Below, one piece after another: positions 32,600 through 42,580 of a stretch of DNA of 64,000 nt. Source of the DNA: Mucilaginibacter terrae (GTDB lineage: Bacteria > Bacteroidota > Bacteroidia > Sphingobacteriales > Sphingobacteriaceae); contig NZ_JAVLVU010000001.1 of NCBI RefSeq assembly GCF_031951985.1, positions 930,001 through 994,000 on the forward strand. The letters are read 5' to 3'. Below the pieces are notes generated by a model. It did no database searches, was not told where the DNA came from, and saw only the letters and a list, made by a program, of their open reading frames with translations. The stretch's first letter is position 1. Every line of letters starts with the position of its first letter. Position numbers and translations under genes: made by a program.

Positions 32600-33394
32600 A
32601 TGAAACAAATGTTATCCAATTATCGAGAGTGGCTGCGTTTAGCCGTTGCTGTGTGTTTAATGGCTGCGGCTTTGATTGGCAGTGGTTTTATAGATGTACC
32701 CTATGTACCTGTAGGCCTGCTGCTGGTGGTACTAGTCAACTGGATCATGTTCCGTTCTGAAAAATTTGATTTTTCAGCTTTAGGCTTTGATCTGAACCGG
32801 CGTCACCTGCTACTTGTCCCGCTAGGTTTACTGCTTGGGATGCTGGCTTACATGTTGTCCTACTGTTTAGGCGCCTTCATCAGGGGTAATGAGTTGCGGG
32901 TTAATACCGTAGTTGAATGGAAGGAGTTCTTTAACCAGTTCTGGCGGGTACTACCAACAGCGGCAGTTCAGGATTTTCTGGTCGTCGGTTATTGCTATCA
33001 TAAGTTGATCCGGCTAACCAATGTAAAGGTAGCGACAACGGTCGTGGGCTTAGTTTTTGTGGCGATGCACGATGTTTGGGGTGCCAGCATAGCCAATAAT
33101 CTATTCTATGCTTTAGGTTTGTTTGCAGGGTATCTCATGCTTTCTACAGCGCTTATACGTTCAGGGAGCATCTGGCTGGTAATCGGGTTGCACTGGGGAA
33201 ATAACTTCACTAATTCGTTTGTGTTTACATTTAAACGCTCACACACTTCCTGGCTCTACCTGAGTGGTCCGATGGAAGTATTTACAAACTGGCAAGGAAT
33301 CGGGCTTTTGGTCGCTTTTCTGCTCAACTCGGTTAGTGTGATTATGCTGGTGCGGTTCTTCTGGCGCAACCGCCTCCTTTGCTATAGGTATTGA
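32600..33394 (+). CDS. CPBP-like intramembrane protease family protein, altered first motif
   Basis: A 264-residue protein with eight or so hydrophobic segments. The second and third CPBP motifs are present: FxxxH as F153-H157 (FVAMHDVWG) and HxxxN as H198-N202 (LHWGNN). The first motif, normally EExxxR, reads Q124-D125 with V at the Arg position (VQDFLVVGYCY). Catalysis may therefore be reduced or lost, unless Asp substitutes. CPBP proteins cut prenylated or membrane peptides and some give bacteriocin immunity. Divergent from the membrane-anchored XRE gene. Confidence 0.75.
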   Translation: MKQMLSNYREWLRLAVAVCLMAAALIGSGFIDVPYVPVGLLLVVLVNWIMFRSEKFDFSALGFDLNRRHLLLVPLGLLLGMLAYMLSYCLGAFIRGNELRVNTVVEWKEFFNQFWRVLPTAAVQDFLVVGYCYHKLIRLTNVKVATTVVGLVFVAMHDVWGASIANNLFYALGLFAGYLMLSTALIRSGSIWLVIGLHWGNNFTNSFVFTFKRSHTSWLYLSGPMEVFTNWQGIGLLVAFLLNSVSVIMLVRFFWRNRLLCYRY

Positions 33395-33574
33395 GGCCTT
33401 AAGTGTCCATGACAGGAAAAAAAAACACCCATTGTTAGGAAGCTACAATGCTGGATATTCCGATTATTAAAGATCGCTAATGGCTAATATGCATGCGGTA
33501 CTCGAATCGTTAAAACACTTTAAAACAACAGCTTACATAATTCAAAAATATATCAGTAATATTCTCGAACCAAA

Positions 33575-33609
33575 AAAAGCCTTCAAAATCAATGACTTTG
33601 AAGGCTTTT
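33575..33609 (-). terminator. Terminator of the tRNA-Leu transcript
   Basis: A 13-bp stem (33575-33587 with 33597-33609, AAAGCCTTCAAA/TTTGAAGGCTTT core) lies 11 bases beyond the tRNA 3' end. On the minus strand it is followed by a run of seven T. The plus strand is also T-rich after the stem, so it may work in both directions. Confidence 0.8.
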
Positions 33610-33619
33610 ATCTTTTTTG

Positions 33620-33701
33620 TGCGGAAGAAGGGACTCGAACCCCCACGCCTCGCGGCGCCAGATCCTAAGTCTGGTGCGGCTACCAATTACGCCACTTCCG
33701 C
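33620..33701 (-). tRNA. tRNA-Leu (anticodon UAG)
   Basis: An 82-nt class II tRNA. The acceptor stem GCGGAAG pairs with CTTCCGC; the anticodon loop CTTAGGA between CCAGA and TCTGG gives the anticodon TAG (33665-33667 on the plus strand), reading CUN leucine codons. The long variable arm CGCC-GCGA-GGCG is typical of leucine. The T-loop is TTCGAGT. Discriminator A; CCA is not encoded. Confidence 0.97.
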
Positions 33702-33804
33702 GTTATTGAGGTGCAAATATAGTGTTATAAAGCTAACTCAAAAAATAAAAATCTCATTTAATTAGAGTTGACTGGCTATAAGGCAATTAATTTTCAAATA
33801 ACAC

Positions 33805-35202
33805 TTAAAATGCATTTTTATCGCCCTTAACAGTGCCATAAAAAGTAAGGAAAATAATCTTTAAATCGAGCAGGAACGACCAATTTTCGAGGTACCATAC
33901 ATCGGCTTCTACACGCTGAAGCATATCTTCAGTTGTTTTTGTTTCGCCACGTAAACCGTTTACCTGAGCCCAACCGGTAATACCAGGTTTTAAAAAGTGG
34001 CGAACCATAAACTGATCAATTAGATGCGAATACTCTTCAGTGTGTTTAAGCATATGCGGACGTGGACCTACCACAGTCATATTACCTAACAATACATTGA
34101 AAAACTGCGGTAATTCATCAAGATTAGTTTTACGCATGAAAGCACCAATTTTGGTAATACGGGCATCGCCACGAGTGGCTTGTTTTGAGTCAGAATCTTT
34201 ATTAACCTGCATGCTTCTAAACTTGTAGCAGTTAAACGACTCATTATCGCGGCCCGAACGGCGTTGTACAAAAAATACAGAACCTGGTGATGTTACTTTA
34301 ATGATGATTGCCAGTATAGGCATTAACCAACTAAATATAAATACAATAACAAATATAGAAAATACGATGTCGAACAGGCGTTTAAAAAACCGGTTCAACA
34401 TATTCTCCAATGGCTCGGGCCGAATAGAAATTACCGGTATGTGGCCAAAATTTTGCACAAAGGTTGGCTTATGAGTATAATAAAACTCAGGGATGAGCTT
34501 AAACCTGATGAGGTTTTTATCGGCATCCATCATAAGGCGTTCAATTTTTTCGGCCTCAGTATTAGGTAGAGTACAAAAAATTTCATCTACCCGGTTATCT
34601 TTAACGTATTGAATACACTCGTCTACCCCACCCAAGTACAGGTCGGGCTTAATACCATTTACATTATCCTCAAAAAATCCTAATATTTTATATCCCCTTT
34701 CAGGGTTGTGGATAATAAAATTATAAAGGTCATTACCTATACGGCCACCGCCTACAATTACAGCCTGCCTAAAATCGGTAAGCATAGCCCTGTCGCTTCT
34801 GCGGATAGCCAAAAAAACCAGCTTCCATATACCAATTAAAAAACCAAATAAAGCCAGGGCATAAAAAAGATATTGCCTGGTTATGGAGTATGCTTTAGTA
34901 CCTATGATAATAAGTACTGTAAAACAAATAAGACTTACAAAAAGCAAATAAGTTTTAAATACTCCACGGAAGGTTTTAATGGAATCTTTATTAAGTACTT
35001 GCTCATAAAACCTGGTAATATTAGCCGATAATAGCCATATTAAATTAAACACCAATACAATGGGAAGGTAATTTTTATTGTTTATCCATATTATATAGGA
35101 TTTATCAACAATGATGTAAGCCAAAATCATACTCACATTCAAAATCACATAATCAACAGAAAGATTGATGGCTTTTATGAAAGTAGCGTATCTATGGCTC
35201 AT
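33805..35202 (-). CDS. Undecaprenyl-phosphate glycosylphosphotransferase, initiating EPS enzyme
   Basis: A 465-residue WcaJ/PssY-like polyprenyl glycosylphosphotransferase. The N-terminal third has four membrane segments, then a Rossmann-like domain (AVIVGGGRIGNDLYNFI, about 147-163), another membrane helix near 285, and the C-terminal sugar-transferase domain with RRSGRDNESFNCYKFRSM, VGPRPHM and KPGITGWAQVNGLRG. It places the first sugar phosphate on undecaprenyl phosphate. Transcribed alone, on the same strand as the rest of the EPS locus, separated from gmhA by 318 bases. Confidence 0.93.
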   Translation of the reverse strand: MSHRYATFIKAINLSVDYVILNVSMILAYIIVDKSYIIWINNKNYLPIVLVFNLIWLLSANITRFYEQVLNKDSIKTFRGVFKTYLLFVSLICFTVLIIIGTKAYSITRQYLFYALALFGFLIGIWKLVFLAIRRSDRAMLTDFRQAVIVGGGRIGNDLYNFIIHNPERGYKILGFFEDNVNGIKPDLYLGGVDECIQYVKDNRVDEIFCTLPNTEAEKIERLMMDADKNLIRFKLIPEFYYTHKPTFVQNFGHIPVISIRPEPLENMLNRFFKRLFDIVFSIFVIVFIFSWLMPILAIIIKVTSPGSVFFVQRRSGRDNESFNCYKFRSMQVNKDSDSKQATRGDARITKIGAFMRKTNLDELPQFFNVLLGNMTVVGPRPHMLKHTEEYSHLIDQFMVRHFLKPGITGWAQVNGLRGETKTTEDMLQRVEADVWYLENWSFLLDLKIIFLTFYGTVKGDKNAF

Positions 35203-35520
35203 ATAAAAAAATATCCTTGAAAAGTAGCTGTATACTGCCTTAGCAGTTCGCTAAATTAGTACAATATATTATATTTTTTATTGTTGAAAGTTAAACTTTC
35301 TTAACTAATTAATAATTAAACTGTTTGTAATTTAAATTATGCAAATCAAACAAGTTATCAGGCTTATTTAAAATCTTAGTAAATTATTTATCAGTTTCTT
35401 GAATTAATAATCTGCTTTTTTGAGATCAGAGCTATTTTAATTTTATATAGTATATTACAATTACAGGTAGCTACATTTAATTATTAGTAAATCATCATAT
35501 ATTATTGATACGGGATATAT
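35203..35520. other. AT-rich spacer upstream of the initiating EPS transferase
   Basis: About 318 bases without genes. A perfect small palindrome ACTGC-CTTA-GCAGT (35235-35248) lies in the probable 5' leader of the transferase gene, and a hairpin GAAAGT/ACTTTC is at 35286-35300. No exact TAnnTTTG box is visible. Confidence 0.5.
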
Positions 35521-36084
35521 TTAGCAGACTAAATCAATACCTTCGCATATAATATGACCAATGGTAATGTGCATTTCTTGTATCCTGGCTGTTACAGTTG
35601 AAGGTATCACAAGGTTTATTGTGCAACATTCATTCATTTGCCCACCATCATTGCCCGAAAAACCTATGGTTATACATCCCATATTATTCCCGCGTTCTAA
35701 AGCTTTAATTACATTAGCACTGTTACCACTGGTTGATATACCTATTAATATATCGCCTGTTACTGCAAGCCCTTCAACCTGTCGCTCAAATATGCGGTCA
35801 AAACCATAATCATTACCTATTGCTGTTAATGCCGATGTATCGGTAGTTAAGGCTATAGCCGGATACGAACGCCGGTTTTTGACAAACCGGCCGGTAAATT
35901 CAGCAGCAATATGTTGTGCATCGGCAGCACTGCCGCCATTGCCAAAAAGCAATACTTTATTGCCGTTTGCTAAACAGTCTAAAATAGCCTGGCAAACCTC
36001 GTTTATTTTACCCGAAAGTAGAACTTGAGTTTGTTGAGCCACTCCAATATGCTCATCAAATACCTGCTGTATATTTTGATTCAT
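35521..36084 (-). CDS. gmhA: D-sedoheptulose-7-phosphate isomerase
   Basis: First step of nucleotide-heptose synthesis: sedoheptulose 7-phosphate to D-glycero-D-manno-heptose 7-phosphate. The SIS domain shows [43 protein letters not shown] and [17 protein letters not shown]; the C-terminal [15 protein letters not shown] carries the metal/catalytic Glu and His. The ATG at 36082-36084 is chosen (187 residues); the longer frame begins at GTG inside the upstream kinase gene. Four bases downstream of the kinase gene. Confidence 0.93.
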   Translation of the reverse strand: MNQNIQQVFDEHIGVAQQTQVLLSGKINEVCQAILDCLANGNKVLLFGNGGSAADAQHIAAEFTGRFVKNRRSYPAIALTTDTSALTAIGNDYGFDRIFERQVEGLAVTGDILIGISTSGNSANVIKALERGNNMGCITIGFSGNDGGQMNECCTINLVIPSTVTARIQEMHITIGHIICEGIDLVC

Positions 36085-36088
36085 TAAT

Positions 36089-37033
36089 TTAGTACTTTTC
36101 ATTAATTTCATTAATGGCAGCTGTTGCACTACCCACTTTTTTCACTACTACAGCAGCAGCAGCATTGGCAAACTCACACGCCTGCTGTAAAGTGTAACCC
36201 GATGCCGTGGCTACTCCCAAAGAAGCTAATACCGTATCTCCTGCCCCGGTAACATCAATTACTCCCATAGCTTTTGTTGGAATTACAGTTAGCGTATCGT
36301 TATCAAACAGTGCTATGCCATCTTCAGACATGGTTACAATAACACTTTGGCAATTAGTAATCTCTTTAATTTTACGGCACGCCAGTTCGAGGGTCTCAGT
36401 ATCTTTTATTTTAATGCCTGTTGCAAGCCCAGCTTCTTTTCGGTTAGGCTTTATAAGTGAGGCGCCTTTGTATTTTGCAAAATCGAGGCCTTTGGGGTCA
36501 ACCAAAACAGACTTTCCTGCATCATTACAAATTTGAATTGCTGAATGTAGTACAGAATCAGTTAAAAGTCCTTTGTTATAGTCTGAAAGTAAAACAACAT
36601 CATAATTATTTATTCTATCGCTAAGCCTCTCTAAAATCAAATGTTCTACGTCTGCTCCAATCGGTTCGGCAACCTCGCGGTCCATACGTATTAACTGATG
36701 ATTAATTGCAAGTACTCGTGATTTAATGGTTGTACAACGGTCAGCATCTGCTACCAATCCATCGCCTGCAACATTTGTTTCGTTTAATAAGTTTTTAATG
36801 CGGTGTGAGTTCTCATCATTCCCGGTAATTGCAATAATATCGCAATCGCATCCTAAAGCCTTAATGTTTTTGATAACATTACCGGCTCCACCAAGTGTAT
36901 ATGTTTCATGGGTTACTTCAACTACCGGTATAGGGGCCTCTGGCGATATACGATTACAGTTGCCATGTATATAATGGTCAATCATGAGATCGCCAATAAC
37001 CAATATTTTTACAGAAGTATTTATGTTGTACAT
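36089..37033 (-). CDS. hldA: D-glycero-beta-D-manno-heptose-7-phosphate kinase
   Basis: PfkB-family kinase domain only; no nucleotidyltransferase domain follows, so it is HldA-like rather than the bifunctional HldE. The start [32 protein letters not shown] and the C-terminal [17 protein letters not shown] (with catalytic Asp in GAGD) are typical. A second ATG at 37051 would add six residues. Operon with gmhA. Heptose adenylyl- or guanylyl-transferase and GmhB phosphatase are not in the window. The heptose could serve LPS or this EPS. Confidence 0.9.
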   Translation of the reverse strand: MYNINTSVKILVIGDLMIDHYIHGNCNRISPEAPIPVVEVTHETYTLGGAGNVIKNIKALGCDCDIIAITGNDENSHRIKNLLNETNVAGDGLVADADRCTTIKSRVLAINHQLIRMDREVAEPIGADVEHLILERLSDRINNYDVVLLSDYNKGLLTDSVLHSAIQICNDAGKSVLVDPKGLDFAKYKGASLIKPNRKEAGLATGIKIKDTETLELACRKIKEITNCQSVIVTMSEDGIALFDNDTLTVIPTKAMGVIDVTGAGDTVLASLGVATASGYTLQQACEFANAAAAVVVKKVGSATAAINEINEKY

Positions 37034-37201
37034 TGTTAATTTGAAGCCCATAAAACGGCTTATATTTTTATTACAAACAGCCGCACAAATTACGCGTTTA
37101 TGTGTGAGCTAAACATGTAAATATAAAATTGGTTTAATTTTTATTTAATGCAACCAAAACAACCATATGTTTAACCTAAAATATAGTTTTAATAATGTTG
37201 C

Positions 37202-37209
37202 TATATTTG
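37202..37209 (+). promoter_or_regulatory. -7 box of the RemB-like gene
   Basis: TATATTTG matches TAnnTTTG exactly and ends 13 bases before the start codon, implying a very short 5' leader. No TTG is found at the expected -33 position. Confidence 0.45.
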
Positions 37210-37222
37210 CGTTATCTACACT

Positions 37223-38905
37223 ATGAAGAGAAACAGACTTAACTTACTTAAACAGTTATTTATATTCGGCAGTATTGCATTTGGCGCAAACAATGCATTG
37301 GCTCAAGCCCAATACCAACCTTACAGCTATCAGTTTTATCAAAAACTTAATGATTCGGTTTATTCTACCAAAAGCAAATTTCACAGTGCTGTAAAACCTT
37401 ATATCATCAGCGATTCGACACTGTACCCTCGTTACAGAGCTTTAATGGATTATGGTGTTGATACAACAGTACGCCATAGCTGGGTGTATCGTAAATTATT
37501 TAATGAGCATTTAATTGATATTAAACATAACGATTATACTTTTTTTGCTGATTATTTACCCGACTTAACTATTGGCCGCGATTTTAGTAACTCGCGCACT
37601 ACCTGGTTAAATACGCGAGGGTATCAGTTAGGCGGTACTATTGGTAACAAGTTTTACTTTTATTCAAGCGGATATGAGAATCAGGCGGTATTCGCCAATT
37701 ACTTTGATACTTATGTAAATCAGACCGGAATAGTATCCGGGCAGGCATATGACCGTAAGTATGGCGATAGTCGCACCAAAGACTGGTCATACGTTACAGC
37801 ATTACTTTCTTACACACCAAATAAATATTTAAACGTTGCAGCTGGGTACGATAAGAACTTCATAGGTGATGGTTATCGTTCTATGTTACTCTCTGATTTC
37901 AGCTCGCCCAGTACCTTTTTTAAACTCACAGGCAATTTAGGTAGTGTAAGCTACATGGTGATGTGGAGTTACATGCAAGACCCCAGATCTACAAAACTGA
38001 GCTACGAAACGGGCAATCGTAAAAAATGGGGTGTATTTCATTATTTAGACTGGAATATAACCAACCGTTTATCATTAGGTTTTTTTGATTCTGTTATTTG
38101 GGGAGATGCGGATGATGCGGGTCACAAGCGCGGTTTCGACTTTACTTATGGCAATCCTATCATATTTTTAAGACCGGTTGAAGCTGATAATGGATCACCC
38201 GACAACGCACTAATTGGCTTTAATGGCAAATACGAATTTTCCACACAATTGGTTGCTTATGGGCAATTCGCATTGGATGAATTTGAAGCTAAAAACTTTT
38301 TTTCAAACAAAGGAAGCTCACGTAATAAATACGGCTGGCAAATAGGTGCACGTGGAACCGATTTATTTAATGTTAAAAGGCTGAATTATTTAATTGAATA
38401 TAATGGTGCTAAACCTTATACTTATGCACAAGAAAAAGCTATCAATAATTACGCAAATAATGGCGAAGCTTTAGCACATCCATGGGGAGCCAATTTTAAA
38501 GAGATAGTGAGTTTATTAAATTACACCTACAAGCGTTTTGATTTTACAGGTCAGTTGACCTACGGGCATTATGGATTAGACCAAAACAACTTAAACTGGG
38601 GTAAAGATCCGTTCCAAAATTATTTAACACCAGCCAGATACACAGGCCCACCTGAGAATTTTGGAACCCGTTTGAGCGCCAGTACTGTAGGAAACTTTAT
38701 TGGTCAAGGCCTGACCACCAATTTGTATTATGCAGAAGCAAAGGTTGCTTATTTATTAAATCCAAAATATAATTTACGTATTGAACTTGGAGGAACTTTT
38801 AGACGGGAAAACAATGATGCTTTTAAAAATAACACAGCAATGTTATCATTTGGGATACGAAGTTCATTTAGAAACTTATATCAAGACCTAACAAGTTACA
38901 GGTAA
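37223..38905 (+). CDS. RemB-like outer-membrane protein in the EPS locus
   Basis: A 560-residue exported protein with a signal peptide (MKRNRLNLLKQLFIFGSIAF, cleavage after ALA-QA) and a C-terminus of alternating strands ending in SFRNLYQDLTSYR, in keeping with an outer-membrane beta-barrel. The segment AAGYDKNFIGDGYRSMLLSDFSSP resembles the gliding-motility protein RemB and Wzi-like capsule-assembly barrels. Its place between the heptose genes and glycosyltransferases, on the opposite strand, suggests surface attachment or export of the polysaccharide. Assignment is by motif memory only. Confidence 0.75.
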   Translation: MKRNRLNLLKQLFIFGSIAFGANNALAQAQYQPYSYQFYQKLNDSVYSTKSKFHSAVKPYIISDSTLYPRYRALMDYGVDTTVRHSWVYRKLFNEHLIDIKHNDYTFFADYLPDLTIGRDFSNSRTTWLNTRGYQLGGTIGNKFYFYSSGYENQAVFANYFDTYVNQTGIVSGQAYDRKYGDSRTKDWSYVTALLSYTPNKYLNVAAGYDKNFIGDGYRSMLLSDFSSPSTFFKLTGNLGSVSYMVMWSYMQDPRSTKLSYETGNRKKWGVFHYLDWNITNRLSLGFFDSVIWGDADDAGHKRGFDFTYGNPIIFLRPVEADNGSPDNALIGFNGKYEFSTQLVAYGQFALDEFEAKNFFSNKGSSRNKYGWQIGARGTDLFNVKRLNYLIEYNGAKPYTYAQEKAINNYANNGEALAHPWGANFKEIVSLLNYTYKRFDFTGQLTYGHYGLDQNNLNWGKDPFQNYLTPARYTGPPENFGTRLSASTVGNFIGQGLTTNLYYAEAKVAYLLNPKYNLRIELGGTFRRENNDAFKNNTAMLSFGIRSSFRNLYQDLTSYR

Positions 38906-38940
38906 GAAATCAGCGATTATATAGCTAACTTCTTACCTGT
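38898..38940 (+). terminator. Terminator formed from the ends of two convergent genes
   Basis: An 11-bp stem ACAGGTAAGAA (38898-38908) / TTCTTACCTGT (38930-38940) has its left arm over the RemB-like stop codon and its right arm in the last codons of the glycosyltransferase gene; TTTTATTAAT follows on the plus strand. Confidence 0.65.
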
Positions 38941-40059
38941 TTTATTAATATGCAAATGATATTTCTCGTCAACAAAATGGACTAACTTTTCAATAAAAAC
39001 TTTTTCATCAAATCGTAATGCATTTTCTCTGATAAAAGCAGGATTGAAGTTTATAATTTCTGATATTTTAACTGCTTCAATTAATGATTCAACGGATTGT
39101 TCGTCAAAAAAAACAGCTGTACAATCAGATGATTTGCCATCATACGGAATCATAGTTTCCAAAACACCTCCTTTACCATAAGCAATTACGGGCCTACCTG
39201 AAGCATTTGCTTCCAGTGGTGTAATACCATAATCTTCATGCTGAGGAAAAATAAGCGCTTTGCAATTGGCATAAAGTTCGGCTAATTCTGTATTATCAAC
39301 TCCTGATTTAAAAGTTATATTATCATTGGCCATATCCTTTAACTCATCAATTTTTGTTCCGTTACCAACAATTATAAGTTTGTAATTAAGCTTGTTAAAT
39401 GCTTGTATTGCCAAGTCAACCTTCTTGTAAAATTCAAGTCTTGATACAACAAGGTAATAGTCTCCTATTTTATCATTTACATGAAAGTTGCGAACTTTTA
39501 CATCCGGATTTATAATTGAAACATTAGTAGCTTTATAAGAATCCCTGATTCGCTGTGCCGTTTGTACAGTGTTAGCAATAAAGTAATCTCCGCGTTGTGC
39601 CGATTTTGAATCAATTTTTCGCAAGGCATTTATAACTCTGTTAAAAACCCATCTGTAAGCTCCTTTTGAATTTAAATATTGCGTATAAGATGTAGGGTTC
39701 CATGCCAAACGGAAAGGTGTATGTGTGTACATGATCACCAGAGACTTTGGATCAATTTGTACATATTTAGCACAATGAGTATTAGATATTAACACAACAT
39801 CGTAATCTTTTATTTTCATGGATTGCATTGCTATTATTCCAAACGGAAAAAATAAAGCATGCATAACTTTAACATTCTTTGCAAAAAATTGAAACTTTGA
39901 AGTGTTAATTTTATAATTACGATACTCCGGATATGTACCTTCGGGATCATAAGCTAAAGTATATATATCTGCGTTAGGAAAGGCTTTCAGCATAGTTAGT
40001 ACTACCTGTTCGGCTCCTCCCTTCCTCATTAGCTCATCATGAATTATGGCAACTTTCAT
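38917..40059 (-). CDS. GT4-family glycosyltransferase
   Basis: A 380-residue GT-B fold enzyme. The N-terminal half starts KVAIIHDELMRKGGAEQVV, the GT4 acceptor-side glycine loop; the C-terminal half has VSRLEFYKKVDLAIQAFNKL and the donor-binding EX7E-like FPQHEDYGITPLEANASGRPVIAYGKGG. Last gene of the EPS operon; sugar specificity unknown. Its last bases form part of a terminator stem shared with the RemB-like gene. Confidence 0.9.
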   Translation of the reverse strand: MKVAIIHDELMRKGGAEQVVLTMLKAFPNADIYTLAYDPEGTYPEYRNYKINTSKFQFFAKNVKVMHALFFPFGIIAMQSMKIKDYDVVLISNTHCAKYVQIDPKSLVIMYTHTPFRLAWNPTSYTQYLNSKGAYRWVFNRVINALRKIDSKSAQRGDYFIANTVQTAQRIRDSYKATNVSIINPDVKVRNFHVNDKIGDYYLVVSRLEFYKKVDLAIQAFNKLNYKLIIVGNGTKIDELKDMANDNITFKSGVDNTELAELYANCKALIFPQHEDYGITPLEANASGRPVIAYGKGGVLETMIPYDGKSSDCTAVFFDEQSVESLIEAVKISEIINFNPAFIRENALRFDEKVFIEKLVHFVDEKYHLHINKTGKKLAI

Positions 40060-40140
40060 TTTATTATTTGATCATTCTAAATTCATTTAATTAAAGTAAA
40101 CCTTAGCTTAATGAACATTATTGATGTAAATCAGTTTAAC

Positions 40141-41157
40141 TTAATTTATACTTATTTTGCTATACAACTGTAGGTGTTGAGATGCTATTTCCGACCAATC
40201 TACGCTTTTGTTGAAAGCTTCTATATCAGTTTTCTTTGATTTATAAATATTAATATATACTTCTTTATCAGTAGAAGATAAAATGTTTAGCATTTCAGTG
40301 GCAGTATTTACTATAACAATACTTTGTTCAATATTTAACGTTGTTTGCAATCCTTTAGTAGAAAACACTAACATGTTATTTTGTAGTGCTGCAAACAACG
40401 ATCCTCTTCGCGCAGATGCACCATCGGGAAAAGGAAGGTAGCAAATCAAATTTTCACTTAAAACTGCTGACACATCCTTTTCAGCAAGATTCAATTTCCA
40501 TTCAATTACTGAATGGTCGAACAACGGAAAAATTTTATTATAATAATCATTGAACTGAGTAAGCAGTTGACCCATTATTATGATTTTATAATTTATTTTA
40601 TGTTCACTAATCATATTTGATAGGTTAGCAATTTCTTCTAAACCTTTCTCTGGCCTTATTTGTCCGAAATATATGATATTAACAACGTTTTTGTCTTCAA
40701 GACCTATCTGCTGTTCAAGCTCTATATTAGAGCCTATTGGAATAATTTTAGATTTTTTTCTAACCCAAGGATATAGTTTTTTGTAATATGCAAACTCAAA
40801 TGGATTCGTAAAAATTAATTTTGACCTGAAAGAGAAGGGCATAAGAGAAAGTTTTCTAATCCAGTGACTTTGACTTACTTCATGTATAGTAACAATAGTA
40901 GGATAAATAATACTAAGAATTTGCGGAACCAAACTAAAACCAAAGCCTAATGATGGATATTGAATATGAATTATGTCTGGCCTATTAAAGTTTATTTCTT
41001 TGACAATTGCTATAATATTTTTAACCGACCAATCTATATTTGCCAATACCACAATTTCCGTAGATGCATCATTAAAATTATTGACTAATTTATACGAAAA
41101 GTCTCCTACCCCGCATTGTTGTGGCGGATAACTTCCCACCAAAACCATCACTTTCAT
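40141..41157 (-). CDS. GT4-like glycosyltransferase
   Basis: A 338-residue GT-B protein beginning KVMVLVGSYPPQQCGVGDFSYKLVN, with the IHIQYPSLGFGFSLVPQIL segment and NIIYFGQIRPEKGLEEIANL at the domain junction; the donor-site region LICYLPFPDGASARRGSLFAALQNN is diverged. Its start codon overlaps the stop of the upstream polymerase gene (ATGA), so the two are translationally coupled. Specificity unknown. Confidence 0.85.
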   Translation of the reverse strand: MKVMVLVGSYPPQQCGVGDFSYKLVNNFNDASTEIVVLANIDWSVKNIIAIVKEINFNRPDIIHIQYPSLGFGFSLVPQILSIIYPTIVTIHEVSQSHWIRKLSLMPFSFRSKLIFTNPFEFAYYKKLYPWVRKKSKIIPIGSNIELEQQIGLEDKNVVNIIYFGQIRPEKGLEEIANLSNMISEHKINYKIIIMGQLLTQFNDYYNKIFPLFDHSVIEWKLNLAEKDVSAVLSENLICYLPFPDGASARRGSLFAALQNNMLVFSTKGLQTTLNIEQSIVIVNTATEMLNILSSTDKEVYINIYKSKKTDIEAFNKSVDWSEIASQHLQLYSKISIN

Positions 41158-42575
41158 AAATTTTTCCTTTCCGACACATATTCATATACATTATCTGATA
41201 AATATGGAGCATGTATATTAAATAACTTGGTTTTATCAACAATGCTCAATCCTAATATTAACCAAAACGTTCCAAAATAAAAAGAGAAGCCAGCTATTTC
41301 GCAATTTAACAACAGTAACGATAGTGCTAAAAATGTAGACCTATTAACGAAAAATGCTGTTAAGTTATCTCTTATAACAGCATAAGCTTTAAGATGTTGT
41401 TTTAAAATAAAATACAAAGACATTGAAAATAATGAAAAACCTATAATACCGGTATTTGACAAAATTTTAAGAAACAAATCATTTACAGTGATAGCTCCCC
41501 AACCTACGCCCAATACAGGATAATGTAAAAAATTATCCCAGCCCGATGTAATGGTTCCCAGCCTTTCGGCAGCCGAATATGATTGAGATTTATTTAGAAA
41601 CAACTCCTCAAAAAGCTTTGGGAATAATATATACCCCATCACAACGCCACAAATTATAAGTCCTATTTGAAAAATAATTTTAATAGCTTTTACTCTTATT
41701 GACTCATGTTTAGAAAGATAAAAAATCACAAACACTAAAGCTAAAGATATTATACCGCTTGAAGAAGTTGTTAAAAATATCGCTAAACATATAAGCAGTA
41801 ACAATAGTCGATCTTTTAAAGCTGAAAATATATAAGTTTTAGACTCAATACTACTTAATAGGAACGGTACATAAATAACTAATGATTGTGCCAATATCGA
41901 CGGCTCGGCTGCTATTGAAGTAATTCTGCGCGAACCTGAATCCAAAACTGACTCTCCGCGTGCTATGGCCTCATTTATATTATTATTAAACAATGCTGTG
42001 GGATACGGTAGTCCTGTTTTAATACAAATTAACTCAAGCATACCCCACATAACGGCAAAAAAGGTTGAATACCCCATCACCTTGATCAAAAACAAAAAGC
42101 CATCTGTGTTTTTTGCATAATTAAATACAGTATAAGCAAATAGCACCCCTAAAAAATAATAAAGTGTTTGAGTTATATTACGTCCAAAAAATACGATAGG
42201 TAATGATTCTCCTAATCTTCCTGAAATATTACCATACAAGCTTCCACTTATAATCGTAGGCATGATCAAGGAAAAACAAAGAGCAAGGGAAAATAAGGAG
42301 AAATATAAGTGAAATTTTTTTTGATATACAGAAACTTCAAATTTTAGCTTACTATCACTAAAACTCCATTTTATAAAATTTTTAATATAAACCAGAATAA
42401 GCAAAAACATGAAAGGTTGGATGGCCGAACCTGTAGTACCACTTCCAACATTAATGACTGCGGTTCCTGTAAATGGCACAAAAAATACCATTAGGCCTAT
42501 AAGCCATTTAGTAGAAGTAATAAATAGCAAAAGCCCTAAAATTATTATAACAATGCCGGTGGCAGTAACACTCAT
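41154..42575 (-). CDS. O-antigen ligase/polymerase-like membrane protein (Wzy type)
   Basis: A 473-residue membrane protein with about 10-12 hydrophobic segments and a large periplasmic loop in the second half containing AAERLGTITSGWDNFLHYPVLGVGWGAI, a segment typical of Wzy polymerases and WaaL ligases (Arg and Gly-W-G-x). In a locus with Wza, Wzc and Wzx it is the probable polymerase of the repeat unit. Overlaps the next glycosyltransferase by four bases. Sequence of such enzymes diverges fast, so the call rests on topology and context. Confidence 0.82.
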   Translation of the reverse strand: MSVTATGIVIIILGLLLFITSTKWLIGLMVFFVPFTGTAVINVGSGTTGSAIQPFMFLLILVYIKNFIKWSFSDSKLKFEVSVYQKKFHLYFSLFSLALCFSLIMPTIISGSLYGNISGRLGESLPIVFFGRNITQTLYYFLGVLFAYTVFNYAKNTDGFLFLIKVMGYSTFFAVMWGMLELICIKTGLPYPTALFNNNINEAIARGESVLDSGSRRITSIAAEPSILAQSLVIYVPFLLSSIESKTYIFSALKDRLLLLLICLAIFLTTSSSGIISLALVFVIFYLSKHESIRVKAIKIIFQIGLIICGVVMGYILFPKLFEELFLNKSQSYSAAERLGTITSGWDNFLHYPVLGVGWGAITVNDLFLKILSNTGIIGFSLFSMSLYFILKQHLKAYAVIRDNLTAFFVNRSTFLALSLLLLNCEIAGFSFYFGTFWLILGLSIVDKTKLFNIHAPYLSDNVYEYVSERKNL

Positions 42576-42580
42576 AGCTT

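Noticed and set aside
32095..33701. Genomic island integrated at the tRNA-Leu
   Set aside because: The XRE/CPBP pair lies beyond the tRNA 3' end, but no integrase, no direct repeat of the tRNA end and an intact terminator between argue against it.
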